Assembly (NCBI GenBank): GCA_021826565.1
Contig: JAKAZJ010000176.1
Coordinates: 1-5,452, forward strand
DNA: 5,452 nt
Direction: 5' to 3'
DNA from: Pseudomonadota bacterium
GTDB lineage: Bacteria > Pseudomonadota > Alphaproteobacteria > Acetobacterales > Acetobacteraceae
Positions 1 through 5,452 of the stretch are shown piece after piece (position 1 is the first letter of the stretch; each line of letters begins with the position of its first letter). The notes under the pieces are model-generated. The model searched no databases and was not told where the DNA came from. It was given only the letters and a program-made list of their open reading frames with translations. A program made the translations under genes and the position numbers.

Positions 1-343
1 TGAGTAATGAGAAATATAGCCCGCGCCGGCGCAGGATGATCAATCCGATCAGCAGCGCCAGCAACAGCGAGAAACCGGTGGTGAGGATCAGCGCGAACGC
101 CTCATTGCCGATGCCGTGAAGCAGCAACAGCGCGGTGACGTAGCCGGCGCACCCGAAGAACACCGAAGCGCCAAACGGCACCAGCCCGGTATAGCCGACC
201 AGCAGATTCACCGACGCACCGTACAGCGTGTAAATCGCGATCTCGGTGATCAGCGAATCCGGCGCGCCGATCGCGTGCCACACCAACGAAAGTGCGATGA
301 GTACGACGGCGACCCACAGGACGGGATGCCGCAGGCCGGTCAT
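1..343 (-). CDS. livM: Branched-chain amino acid-type ABC transporter permease LivM (partial, C-terminus off the left edge)
   Basis: This is the second membrane permease of a HAAT/Liv-type importer, which forms the inner-membrane channel with LivH. The visible 114 codons run from ATG at 343 to the window edge without a stop. They show about four hydrophobic helices (roughly residues 7-25, 36-56, 59-78 and 83-103). The stretch GYTGLVPFGASVFFGCAGY (50-68) lies where LivM proteins carry their conserved G-x-x-G...G...F...GAY motif. It is followed by RRRGLYFSLL (105-114), like the family's RRRGxYFAxLT signature. The start overlaps the livH stop as ATGA (343 to 340), which implies translational coupling. 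A Shine-Dalgarno GGGAG lies at 356-352, 8 nt upstream, inside livH. LivM proteins are usually around 300-400 residues, so most of the gene is outside the window. The family call is firm; the transported ligand is unknown. Confidence 0.9.
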   Translation of the reverse strand, partial: MTGLRHPVLWVAVVLIALSLVWHAIGAPDSLITEIAIYTLYGASVNLLVGYTGLVPFGASVFFGCAGYVTALLLLHGIGNEAFALILTTGFSLLLALLIGLIILRRRGLYFSLL

Positions 344-1209
344 TCGAAGCGCTCCCAACGCTCACCCAGCAGACCGCGTGGGCGCAGAAGCAGCACGATA
401 GCCATGAAGATATACATGATCGCGCCGGACGCGCCGGGCGCAAACTGCACCGTCATCGTTACCACCTCCCCCACCATCAGCCCGGCGATGACCGCGCCGG
501 GGAACGACCCCAGACCGCCGATCGTGACGATCACGAACGCCGGCATGATTGCGTTTTCCGAGATCGTGGGATCGACCGTCCATAACGGAGCGGCCAGCAC
601 GCCGGCGATGGCGGCGATGGCGCAGCCGAGACCGAACACACCGGTCAGCACGCGCGGCAGACGGATGCCAAGTAGCCCCACCATCTCGGGGTCCCGCGAC
701 CCGGCCCGCAGGATCCGGCCATAGGGCGTGTAATGCAGGAACGCCCATAGCAACACCAGGATCAGGACCGTGGTGACGAACACCGCAAACCGGTAGCGCG
801 TGATCAGCAGCGGCCCCCACAGGTAGATCCCGGACAGGAACGACGGCTGGTTGAAGGGCAGTCCAAGCCCGCCCCAGATCCACTGGGTCAGCGCTTCCAG
901 CATCAACGCCAGGGCAAACGTGACGATCAGGCTGATCAGCGGTTCCTTGTCGTAGAGATGGTGGATCAGCAGCCGCTCCACGACCACCCCCACCAGCCCC
1001 GCCAGAACCGGCGCCAGCAGCACCGCCGGCCAACCAAAATGATCGTACAGCACCACGGCGAAGTAGGCACCCATGGCGAAGAACGCGCCATGGGCGAAAT
1101 TGACGATTCCCAACATCCCGAAGATGATGGAAAGGCCGATCGCGATCAGAACATACAGCCCGCCCAGAACCAGCCCGTTGGCGGCCTGCGACAAAACCAG
1201 CGACAGCAT
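340..1209 (-). CDS. livH: Branched-chain amino acid-type ABC transporter permease LivH
   Basis: This 289-residue protein is a LivH-family inner-membrane permease, partner of LivM, and its length is normal for the family. The N-terminus has the family hallmark NGLVLGGLYVLIAIGLSIIF (11-30) followed by NFAHGAFFAMGAY (37-49). A cytoplasmic loop, YGRILRAGSRDPEMVGLLGI (163-182), corresponds to the EAA-like ATPase-coupling loop. GGLGSFPGAVIAG (231-243) and the C-terminal LRPRGLLG (275-282) are also family motifs. About eight hydrophobic segments are visible. The open frame extends up to an ATG at 1257, but that start would overlap the upstream gene by 29 bp. The ATG at 1209 places the protein correctly against the family and has a GAAGGGG ribosome site (1225-1219) 9 nt upstream. 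It lies 19 bp after the binding-protein gene and overlaps livM by 4 bp, so the three are an operon. The substrate is not predictable from this gene. Confidence 0.95.
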   Translation of the reverse strand: MLSLVLSQAANGLVLGGLYVLIAIGLSIIFGMLGIVNFAHGAFFAMGAYFAVVLYDHFGWPAVLLAPVLAGLVGVVVERLLIHHLYDKEPLISLIVTFALALMLEALTQWIWGGLGLPFNQPSFLSGIYLWGPLLITRYRFAVFVTTVLILVLLWAFLHYTPYGRILRAGSRDPEMVGLLGIRLPRVLTGVFGLGCAIAAIAGVLAAPLWTVDPTISENAIMPAFVIVTIGGLGSFPGAVIAGLMVGEVVTMTVQFAPGASGAIMYIFMAIVLLLRPRGLLGERWERFE

Positions 1210-1218
1210 CGCGACCGG

Positions 1219-1225
1219 CCCCTTC
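1219..1225 (-). promoter_or_regulatory. Ribosome binding site that sets the livH start
   Basis: GAAGGGG on the minus strand lies 9 nt upstream of the ATG at 1209, in the 19-bp gap after the binding-protein stop (1231-1229). It supports the internal ATG over the upstream in-frame ATG at 1257, which lies within the preceding gene. Confidence 0.6.
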
Positions 1226-1228
1226 GGC

Positions 1229-2461
1229 TCAGGCCGGCGGCATATGGCAACCGACATCGGCTTCGGTGCCGTAGACTGCGTTCAGATCGGCCTTATTCTT
1301 CGGCACTGTGGCGATGACGTCGAAGTAATCCCACTTATTCGGAATCTTCTTCTTCACCTGCACCACCAGGTTGGACAGCAGCATCTGGTGATCGAAGCCG
1401 CGATAGGACGCACCGGTATCAGGGTCGTGCCATTTCTCCAGCGCCGCGACGATCGCCGCCGCCTCGGTCGATTTCGCCGCGCCGATCGATTGGAACAACG
1501 ACCGCGCCGCCTGCCAGCCCATCCAGGATTTGTCCGCCGCCGGCTTGCCGAACATCTTGAGGTGATCGGCTGCCATGCGCTTCTCGGCTGGCGTGTTGGC
1601 TGGGTTCATGTACCACCACAGCGAGGTATACAGCCCGGTCGCCGCCTTCGGTCCCACCGCCCAGAGATCGGTATCGCCGATCGCGATCTCGGAGAACGGG
1701 ATTTTGCCGCGCATCCCCATCTCATCCCACTGCTTGAGGCAGGTGGCGAGATCGCCGGCCAGTCCGCCCAGCACCATGTCCGGCTTGGCGGCGCGTATCT
1801 TCAGGATATAGGCACTGTAATCGGCGGTGTTCAGGGGCACCGTGTCATCGCCCACGATCGTCCCGCCGGCCGCCTTCAGCAGCTTCTTGAACGACTTGGC
1901 GATGTCCTGGCCGAACGCGTAGTTCGCGGTCAGGAAGTACCATTTTTTGCCGTAATCCATCAGAAACGGGGCGAACATGCGGGCCTGCACATCCACCGGC
2001 GTGTTCAGCCGGAACGTGTAGCTGTTGCAGTTCTTGCCGGTCATCTCGGTGGCGGCGGCGTTGTTGCAGACATATGGGATTTTCAGTTCCTGCGCCTGCG
2101 CTTCCTCGGCCAGGGCGGACGAGCTCAGCGTGCCGCCCAGAATGGCGACCACTTTCTCCTCCTTTACCAGCTTGCTGAAATTCTGTTCTGCACCCTGGGT
2201 AGAGGGCTCGTCGTACCAGATCAGCTCAACCGGACGGCCGTTGATCTTGTGGCCGATCTCAGCCAGCGCAAGCTTGGTCCCGTACACAAGGTATTGCGAT
2301 TGCGCAGCGATCGATCCGGTCTTGGCTTCCAACAAGCCGATACGGATCGGCGTGGCGGCGGAAGCCGGCCGGATGAACGGCATCCCGAGGCCGACAGCGG
2401 CACCCGCGCCAGTGGCGCCAAGCAACTGCCGGCGCGTCGCGCCCAGTGATTTTAGGGTCAT
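1229..2461 (-). CDS. ABC transporter substrate-binding protein, Liv/amide type (Peripla_BP_6-like), Tat signal
   Basis: This is a periplasmic type I binding protein of the branched-chain amino acid/amide/urea group, which captures the ligand for the LivH/LivM channel. The 410-residue precursor begins with a probable twin-arginine signal: T9-R10-R11-Q12-L13-L14, a hydrophobic core (15-30), and an A-S-A cleavage site at 33-35. The mature domain opens with PIRIGLLEAKTGS (38-50), the usual first strand of the fold. ILGGTLSSSALA (107-118), IPYVCNNAAATEMTG (128-142) and the YFLTANYAFGQD hinge (175-186) match ligand-pocket regions of the family. An ATG at 2491 is also in frame, but the ATG at 2461 has a strong GGGAGGAG site 9 nt upstream and gives a clean signal peptide. 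It is the first gene of the visible liv operon. The ligand could be a branched-chain amino acid, an amide or an aromatic acid; I cannot choose, so no symbol is given. Confidence 0.92.
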   Translation of the reverse strand: MTLKSLGATRRQLLGATGAGAAVGLGMPFIRPASAATPIRIGLLEAKTGSIAAQSQYLVYGTKLALAEIGHKINGRPVELIWYDEPSTQGAEQNFSKLVKEEKVVAILGGTLSSSALAEEAQAQELKIPYVCNNAAATEMTGKNCNSYTFRLNTPVDVQARMFAPFLMDYGKKWYFLTANYAFGQDIAKSFKKLLKAAGGTIVGDDTVPLNTADYSAYILKIRAAKPDMVLGGLAGDLATCLKQWDEMGMRGKIPFSEIAIGDTDLWAVGPKAATGLYTSLWWYMNPANTPAEKRMAADHLKMFGKPAADKSWMGWQAARSLFQSIGAAKSTEAAAIVAALEKWHDPDTGASYRGFDHQMLLSNLVVQVKKKIPNKWDYFDVIATVPKNKADLNAVYGTEADVGCHMPPA

Positions 2462-2594
2462 TTGGTCGTACTCCTCCCGAAGGTCATGCATCCGGCCGCG
2501 TAGGGCCCTCCGGTGCCTAACCCGGGATACAACGCGACCGCAACCCCCCGTTTCCGAATCTGCTACGCTGCCCCGCCACGATGGAGCTACCGGA
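2462..2594. promoter_or_regulatory. Divergent spacer: promoters of the liv operon (minus) and the DUF4337 gene (plus)
   Basis: This 133-bp spacer lies between two divergent genes and must hold the liv operon promoter and probably that of the DUF4337 gene. No close sigma-70 match is visible. On the plus strand TGCTACGCT (2561-2569) resembles an extended -10 (TGn plus TACGCT, 3 of 6), without a good -35. On the minus strand I found no convincing pair. It also contains a run of six C (2544-2549) and one GANTC site (GAATC, 2556-2560) just upstream of the -10-like element. The regulatory role is inferred from gene layout, not from a recognised operator. Confidence 0.5.
2471..2478 (-). promoter_or_regulatory. 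Strong ribosome binding site that sets the binding-protein start
   Basis: GGGAGGAG on the minus strand sits 9 nt before the ATG at 2461. A start at the in-frame ATG at 2491 would place this site inside the coding sequence and add ten charged residues ahead of the Tat signal, so 2461 is preferred. Confidence 0.7.
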
Positions 2595-3176
2595 ATGAGC
2601 GAGTCGATCGAACACGCGCGCGAGGGGATAGAGCGCGCGCACCACGCCCATCAGAGCGAAGGCGACACCGCCGACCGCTGGGTGGCGGTCCTGGTCGCGC
2701 TGCTGGCAGCCGCCCTGGCACTGGCCGAGGTGGGCGAGAAGGCGTCGCAAACCGCCTTCCTGATGGACCACATCACGGTGACCGACGATTACGCCTATTA
2801 CCAGGCGAAGAATCTGCGGATCACGACGCTGCAATCCCGCAATGATATCCTGCGCGCCCTCCCCGGCGGCGACAGCCCGGCGACACAGGCGGCGGTCACC
2901 GCCGCCGATGCGGTCATCGCCCAGCTGCGCGACGACCCGAAGCAGGGCAACGGCATGAAGCAACTGCTGGTTCAGGCCGAGCGCCACCGGACACAAGCCG
3001 AACACGCGCTGCACCGCGAACACGGCTATGCCGGCGCCGCCGGAGCCTTGCAGATCTCGATCCTGCTGGCTTCGGTCTCCATCGTCACCCGGATGCCCGC
3101 GCTGCGCTGGGCGGCGGGTGTGATCGGCGGGCTGGCGATCGGGTTCGGCCTGGTGGTGTTCGGCGGGCTGATCTGA
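2595..3176 (+). CDS. DUF4337-type membrane protein, function unknown
   Basis: This 193-residue protein resembles the DUF4337 family, whose function is not established. It has a short charged, His-rich N-terminus (H7, H16, H17, H19), a first membrane helix (about 29-46), and a roughly 100-residue soluble segment. That segment contains DDYAYYQAKNLR (64-75), the family's recognisable D-x-Y-A-Y-Y-Q-A-K-N stretch. Two further helices (about 148-165 and 172-192) are separated by a short loop, RMPALR, whose two arginines suggest it is cytoplasmic. With the N-terminus inside, the soluble segment would be periplasmic. A second His cluster (H131, H137, H140, H143) precedes helix 2. The frame is open upstream to 2025, but that part is antisense to the liv binding-protein gene. 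The ATG at 2595 has GGAG (2583-2586) 8 nt upstream. The gene appears monocistronic, divergent from the liv operon and convergent with xth, with a 3-bp gap. The neighbours give no functional hint. Confidence 0.85.
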   Translation: MSESIEHAREGIERAHHAHQSEGDTADRWVAVLVALLAAALALAEVGEKASQTAFLMDHITVTDDYAYYQAKNLRITTLQSRNDILRALPGGDSPATQAAVTAADAVIAQLRDDPKQGNGMKQLLVQAERHRTQAEHALHREHGYAGAAGALQISILLASVSIVTRMPALRWAAGVIGGLAIGFGLVVFGGLI

Positions 3177-3179
3177 GCC

Positions 3180-3950
3180 TCAACCGAGCGTCACCAGTAC
3201 GGGCACGTGGTCGGACGGCTGCGCCCGATCGCGTTCGGCGCGATCGGGCGCGGCCAGGGTCAGCCGCTCGGCAAGCTCGGCCGATAGCAGCACGTGATCG
3301 ATGCGCAGCCCCGCATCGCGCGGCCAGGCGCCGGCCTGGTAATCCCAGAAGGTGAATATCCGCTCGTCCGGATGCAGCGCGCGCACCGCATCGGTCAGGC
3401 CCAGCCAGAGCAACTGGCGGAAGCGCGCGCGGGTTTCCGGGCGCACCAGCGCATCGCCGGGGTCGATCGCGCCCGGGGCGGCGTCCGCGGGCGTCGGGCA
3501 GACGTTGAAATCTCCGGCCAGAATCAGCGACCGCCCCGCTTCCAGCAGCGCCGCGGCGCGCGCAGCCAGGTGGTCCATCCAGGCCAGCTTATAGGCGTAG
3601 CCGGCCTCGCCCCCGGAATTGCCGTTGGGGAGATAGAGGCCGCCGATGGCGATCCCTCCGGCCTCGATCTCGATATACCGGGCCTGGGCGTCGTCCGGCG
3701 GCAGCCCCGGCAGGGCGCGGGCGGTCACGGTGAACGGAACCCGCGCCAGCACCGCGACGCCGTGATACGCTTTCTGTCCCACCACCGCGGCCTGATAGCC
3801 CAGCGCGCGGAACGCCTCGGCCGGAAACTGCGGCTCCTCGCATTTGATCTCCTGCAACAGCAGGATATCGGGGGCGACCCGTTCCAGCCAGGCGCTGACA
3901 TGGGCCTCCCGCTGACGGATCGAGTTGACGTTCCAGGTGGCAAGCCGCAT
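3180..3950 (-). CDS. xth: Exodeoxyribonuclease III / AP endonuclease (XthA family)
   Basis: This 256-residue cytosolic enzyme of the exonuclease III (EEP) family cleaves DNA 5' of abasic sites and removes 3'-blocking groups in base excision repair. All expected active-site elements are visible. They are WNVNSIR with N7, the metal-binding E34 in [11 protein letters not shown]106 in the LYLPNGN stretch (105-111), GDFN (146-149, D147 and N149), RIDHVLLS (216-223, D218) and the terminal S247-D248-H249 catalytic triad motif. [16 protein letters not shown] (199-214) matches the family's DNA-contacting loop. The length is typical of the family (E. coli XthA is slightly longer). The ATG at 3950 begins with the standard M-R-L-A-T-W-N N-terminus and has GAGGAG (3965-3960) 9 nt upstream. 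It is divergent from uvrB across 80 bp and converges on the DUF4337 gene. Nothing is missing; a perfect inverted repeat lies in codons 234-243. Confidence 0.97.
   Translation of the reverse strand: MRLATWNVNSIRQREAHVSAWLERVAPDILLLQEIKCEEPQFPAEAFRALGYQAAVVGQKAYHGVAVLARVPFTVTARALPGLPPDDAQARYIEIEAGGIAIGGLYLPNGNSGGEAGYAYKLAWMDHLAARAAALLEAGRSLILAGDFNVCPTPADAAPGAIDPGDALVRPETRARFRQLLWLGLTDAVRALHPDERIFTFWDYQAGAWPRDAGLRIDHVLLSAELAERLTLAAPDRAERDRAQPSDHVPVLVTLG
3221..3251. repeat. Perfect 13-bp inverted repeat with 5-nt loop, near the xth 3' end
   Basis: GCGCCCGATCGCG (3221-3233) is exactly complementary to CGCGATCGGGCGC (3239-3251) around the loop TTCGG. It lies within xth codons 234-243, just before the catalytic S-D-H motif, and begins 44 nt after the stop of the convergent DUF4337 gene. 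No T-run follows on either strand, so it is not a standard intrinsic terminator. It could still form a stable hairpin at the 3' end of the DUF4337 transcript. The repeat is directly visible; any role is inference. Confidence 0.75.
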
Positions 3951-4030
3951 CGGCGGGGACTCCTCGGTCCCTCGGTATAGCCCGGTTTCCCCCCCTCGAC
4001 AGCGGAGCCGCGCGGGGCCAGATCAGGGTC
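3951..4030. promoter_or_regulatory. Divergent spacer with promoters of xth (minus) and uvrB (plus)
   Basis: This 80-bp spacer separates two divergent repair genes. GGTATAGCC (3974-3982) contains a TATA core that can be read from both strands. On the minus strand TATACC (3979-3974) has CTGTCG (4002-3997) 17 bp upstream, a weak -35 (3 of 6), and would give an xth leader of about 17 nt. On the plus strand TCGACA (3996-4001) is 5 of 6 to a -35, but no good -10 follows. There is a run of seven C at 3989-3995. I saw no GTTC-N7-GTTC LexA box of the alphaproteobacterial type and no E. coli-type box here. The uvrB start has only poor Shine-Dalgarno candidates (AGGG at 4025-4028, too close). Confidence 0.5.
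3960..3965 (-). promoter_or_regulatory. Ribosome binding site of xth
   Basis: GAGGAG on the minus strand lies 9 nt before the ATG at 3950. It overlaps a GANTC site (3958-3962), so any adenine methylation there would fall within the translation-initiation region of the DNA. Confidence 0.6.
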
Positions 4031-5452
4031 ATGTCCGCCGCAATCCGCCCCGCGCCCCACCCGGTCCTGTTCATCCCGGAAAAACAGCCGGCGCGCCCGC
4101 GCACCCGCCGGCTGCGCGTGGTCTCCGACTACGAACCCGCCGGCGACCAGCCGCGGGCGATCGCCGAACTTGTGCGCGGCGTGGCCGCGGCCGAGCGCGA
4201 CCAGGTGCTGCTCGGCGTCACCGGCTCGGGCAAGACCTTCACCATGGCCAAGGTGATCGAGGCGGTACAGAAGCCTACCCTGATCCTGGCCCCGAACAAG
4301 ACCCTGGCGGCGCAGCTCTATGCCGAGATGAAGGGGTTCTTTCCCGACAACGCGGTGGAATACTTCGTATCTTACTACGATTACTACCAGCCGGAAGCCT
4401 ACGTTCCGCGCACTGACACCTACATCGAAAAAGACGCCCAGATCAACGAGCAGATCGACCGCATGCGCCACGCCGCCACCCAGGCGCTGCTGGAGCGCAA
4501 CGACGTGGTGATCGTGGCCTCGGTGTCCTGCATCTACGGTATCGGCTCGGTCGAATCCTACGCCCGGATGGTGGTGAAGCTGGAACAGGGCGGGCGAATC
4601 GACCGCGACAAGCTGGCGCGTGGTCTGGCCGAGCTGCAATACCGTCGCAACGACGCCGCGTTCCAGCGCGGCACCTTCCGGCTGCGCGGCGAGGTGGTGG
4701 ACATTTTCCCCTCGCATTACGAAGACCGCGCCTGGCGCATCTCTCTGTTCGGCGACGAGATCGAAGCGATCCACGAATTCGACCCACTGACCGGGGAACG
4801 GACCGCCGCGCTGCCCGCCATCACGGTCTACGCCAACAGCCACTACATCACGCCGCGCCCTACCCTGGCGCAGGCGGTGGTCGATATCCGACGCGAGCTG
4901 AAATCGCGCCTGGACGAACTCACCGCAAGCGGGCGGCTGTTGGAAGCCGAACGCTTGCAGCAGCGCTGCACCTTCGATATCGAAATGATTGAAACCACCG
5001 GCTCATGTAAGGGGATCGAGAACTACTCGCGCTACCTGACCGGCCGCAACCCCGGCGAACCGCCGCCCACCTTGTTCGAATACCTGCCCGAGGACGCGCT
5101 GCTGATCGTGGACGAATCCCACGTCACCGTGCCGCAGATCGGCGGCATGTATCGCGGCGACTTCAACCGCAAATCGGTGCTGTCCGAGTTCGGCTTCCGC
5201 CTGCCCTCCTGCGTCGATAACCGACCGCTGAAATTCGAGGAATGGGAGAGCTACCGCCCGCTGACCCTGTTCGTCTCCGCCACCCCCGGCCCGTGGGAAA
5301 TGGAACGCACCGGCGGGACCTTCGCCGAGCAGGTCATCCGCCCCACCGGCCTGGTGGACCCGGTGACCGAGATCCGTCCGGTGGAACGCCAGGTGGACGA
5401 TCTGCTGGGCGAATGTCGCGCCGTTGCCGCGCGCGGCGGGCGGGTCCTGGTG
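4031..5452 (+). CDS. uvrB: Excinuclease ABC subunit B, UvrB (partial, C-terminus off the right edge)
   Basis: UvrB is the damage-verifying, helicase-like ATPase of nucleotide excision repair. It is loaded by UvrA and then recruits UvrC. The 474 visible codons cover about two thirds of a normal 670-700-residue protein and are open to the window edge. Visible landmarks are [11 protein letters not shown] (34-44), Walker A GVTGSGKT (62-69, K68), and [19 protein letters not shown] (87-105). The damage-probing beta-hairpin follows with tyrosines Y115, Y116, Y118 and Y119. Also present are [10 protein letters not shown] (163-172), [19 protein letters not shown] (328-346), Walker B/DEAD-like LLIVDESH (357-364), QIGGMYRGD (369-377) and SATPG (416-420). 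From memory of E. coli UvrB, the N-terminus is 23 residues longer here. The later helicase motifs, the Y-loop and the UVR domain lie outside. ATG 4031 is the only good start before the domain, although its ribosome site is poor. No frameshift or missing key residue is seen. Confidence 0.98.
   Translation, partial: MSAAIRPAPHPVLFIPEKQPARPRTRRLRVVSDYEPAGDQPRAIAELVRGVAAAERDQVLLGVTGSGKTFTMAKVIEAVQKPTLILAPNKTLAAQLYAEMKGFFPDNAVEYFVSYYDYYQPEAYVPRTDTYIEKDAQINEQIDRMRHAATQALLERNDVVIVASVSCIYGIGSVESYARMVVKLEQGGRIDRDKLARGLAELQYRRNDAAFQRGTFRLRGEVVDIFPSHYEDRAWRISLFGDEIEAIHEFDPLTGERTAALPAITVYANSHYITPRPTLAQAVVDIRRELKSRLDELTASGRLLEAERLQQRCTFDIEMIETTGSCKGIENYSRYLTGRNPGEPPPTLFEYLPEDALLIVDESHVTVPQIGGMYRGDFNRKSVLSEFGFRLPSCVDNRPLKFEEWESYRPLTLFVSATPGPWEMERTGGTFAEQVIRPTGLVDPVTEIRPVERQVDDLLGECRAVAARGGRVLV

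Noticed and set aside
1070..1094. A 9-bp inverted repeat (CCCATGGCG and CGCCATGGG) with a 7-nt loop in livH
   Set aside because: It arises from the conserved H-G-A-F-F-A-M-G-A motif, where similar codons recur, and sits in the middle of a gene with no sign of regulation.
1210..1257. Sixteen-codon upstream extension of livH
   Set aside because: It would overlap the end of the binding-protein gene and adds charged residues not typical of LivH; the ATG at 1209 has a well-placed ribosome site.
1073..2449. A long plus-strand open frame of 458 codons opposite the liv binding-protein gene
   Set aside because: It is fully antisense to a gene with clear family motifs and a strong ribosome site. Its translation is rich in R, H and Q with no recognisable domain, as expected for a shadow frame in GC-rich DNA.
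2025..2594. Upstream extension of the DUF4337 open frame by 190 codons
   Set aside because: The extension is antisense to the liv binding-protein gene. The ATG at 2595 has a good ribosome site and begins at the expected family N-terminus.
4064..4084. CTGT...ACAG pair resembling an E. coli SOS box near the uvrB start
   Set aside because: The spacing is 13 nt instead of 8, it lies inside the coding region, and alphaproteobacterial LexA normally uses a different GTTC-N7-GTTC motif.
3725..4843. A minus-strand open frame of 372 codons spanning the xth/uvrB spacer and the uvrB 5' half
   Set aside because: It overlaps both repair genes, whose products are unmistakable. Its protein is low-complexity G/R/V/H-rich and has no domain.

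Overview
The window reads as a stretch of ordinary chromosomal DNA from a GC-rich alphaproteobacterium. An Acetobacteraceae or Rhodospirillales member is plausible, but that is inference from codon use, the style of the liv genes and the long UvrB N-terminus; there is no rRNA or other marker to settle it. Five complete or nearly complete genes plus one partial gene fill almost all of it, and the only real spacers are two short divergent promoter regions.

Left part (1-2461, minus strand): the start of a high-affinity branched-chain-amino-acid-type (HAAT/Liv) ABC importer operon. Reading right to left, it begins with a Tat-type periplasmic substrate-binding protein (1229-2461). The permease livH (340-1209) follows after a 19-bp gap, then the permease livM (1-343, C-terminus cut by the window edge), coupled to livH through an ATGA overlap. 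The two ATPase genes (livG, livF) expected for a working transporter are not in the window and may lie beyond its left edge. The binding protein would deliver a small amino-acid-like or amide/acid ligand to the LivH/LivM pore; the sequence does not reveal the substrate.

Middle (2462-3176, plus strand): a 133-bp divergent spacer, then a small three-helix membrane protein of the DUF4337 type. Its function is unknown. It ends only 3 bp from the end of the convergent xth gene.

Right part (3180-5452): two DNA-repair genes transcribed divergently from an 80-bp spacer. They are xth (exodeoxyribonuclease III / AP endonuclease, base excision repair, minus strand) and uvrB (nucleotide excision repair helicase-like subunit, plus strand, first 474 codons only). 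All visible catalytic motifs are intact in both.

I found no tRNA, rRNA, CRISPR array, insertion sequence, attachment site or phage gene, and nothing that clearly amounts to an undescribed system. The best second-look items are a perfect 13-bp inverted repeat at the convergent 3' junction (3221-3251), the uncharacterised DUF4337 protein, and the compact divergent xth/uvrB control region with its 7-C tract.
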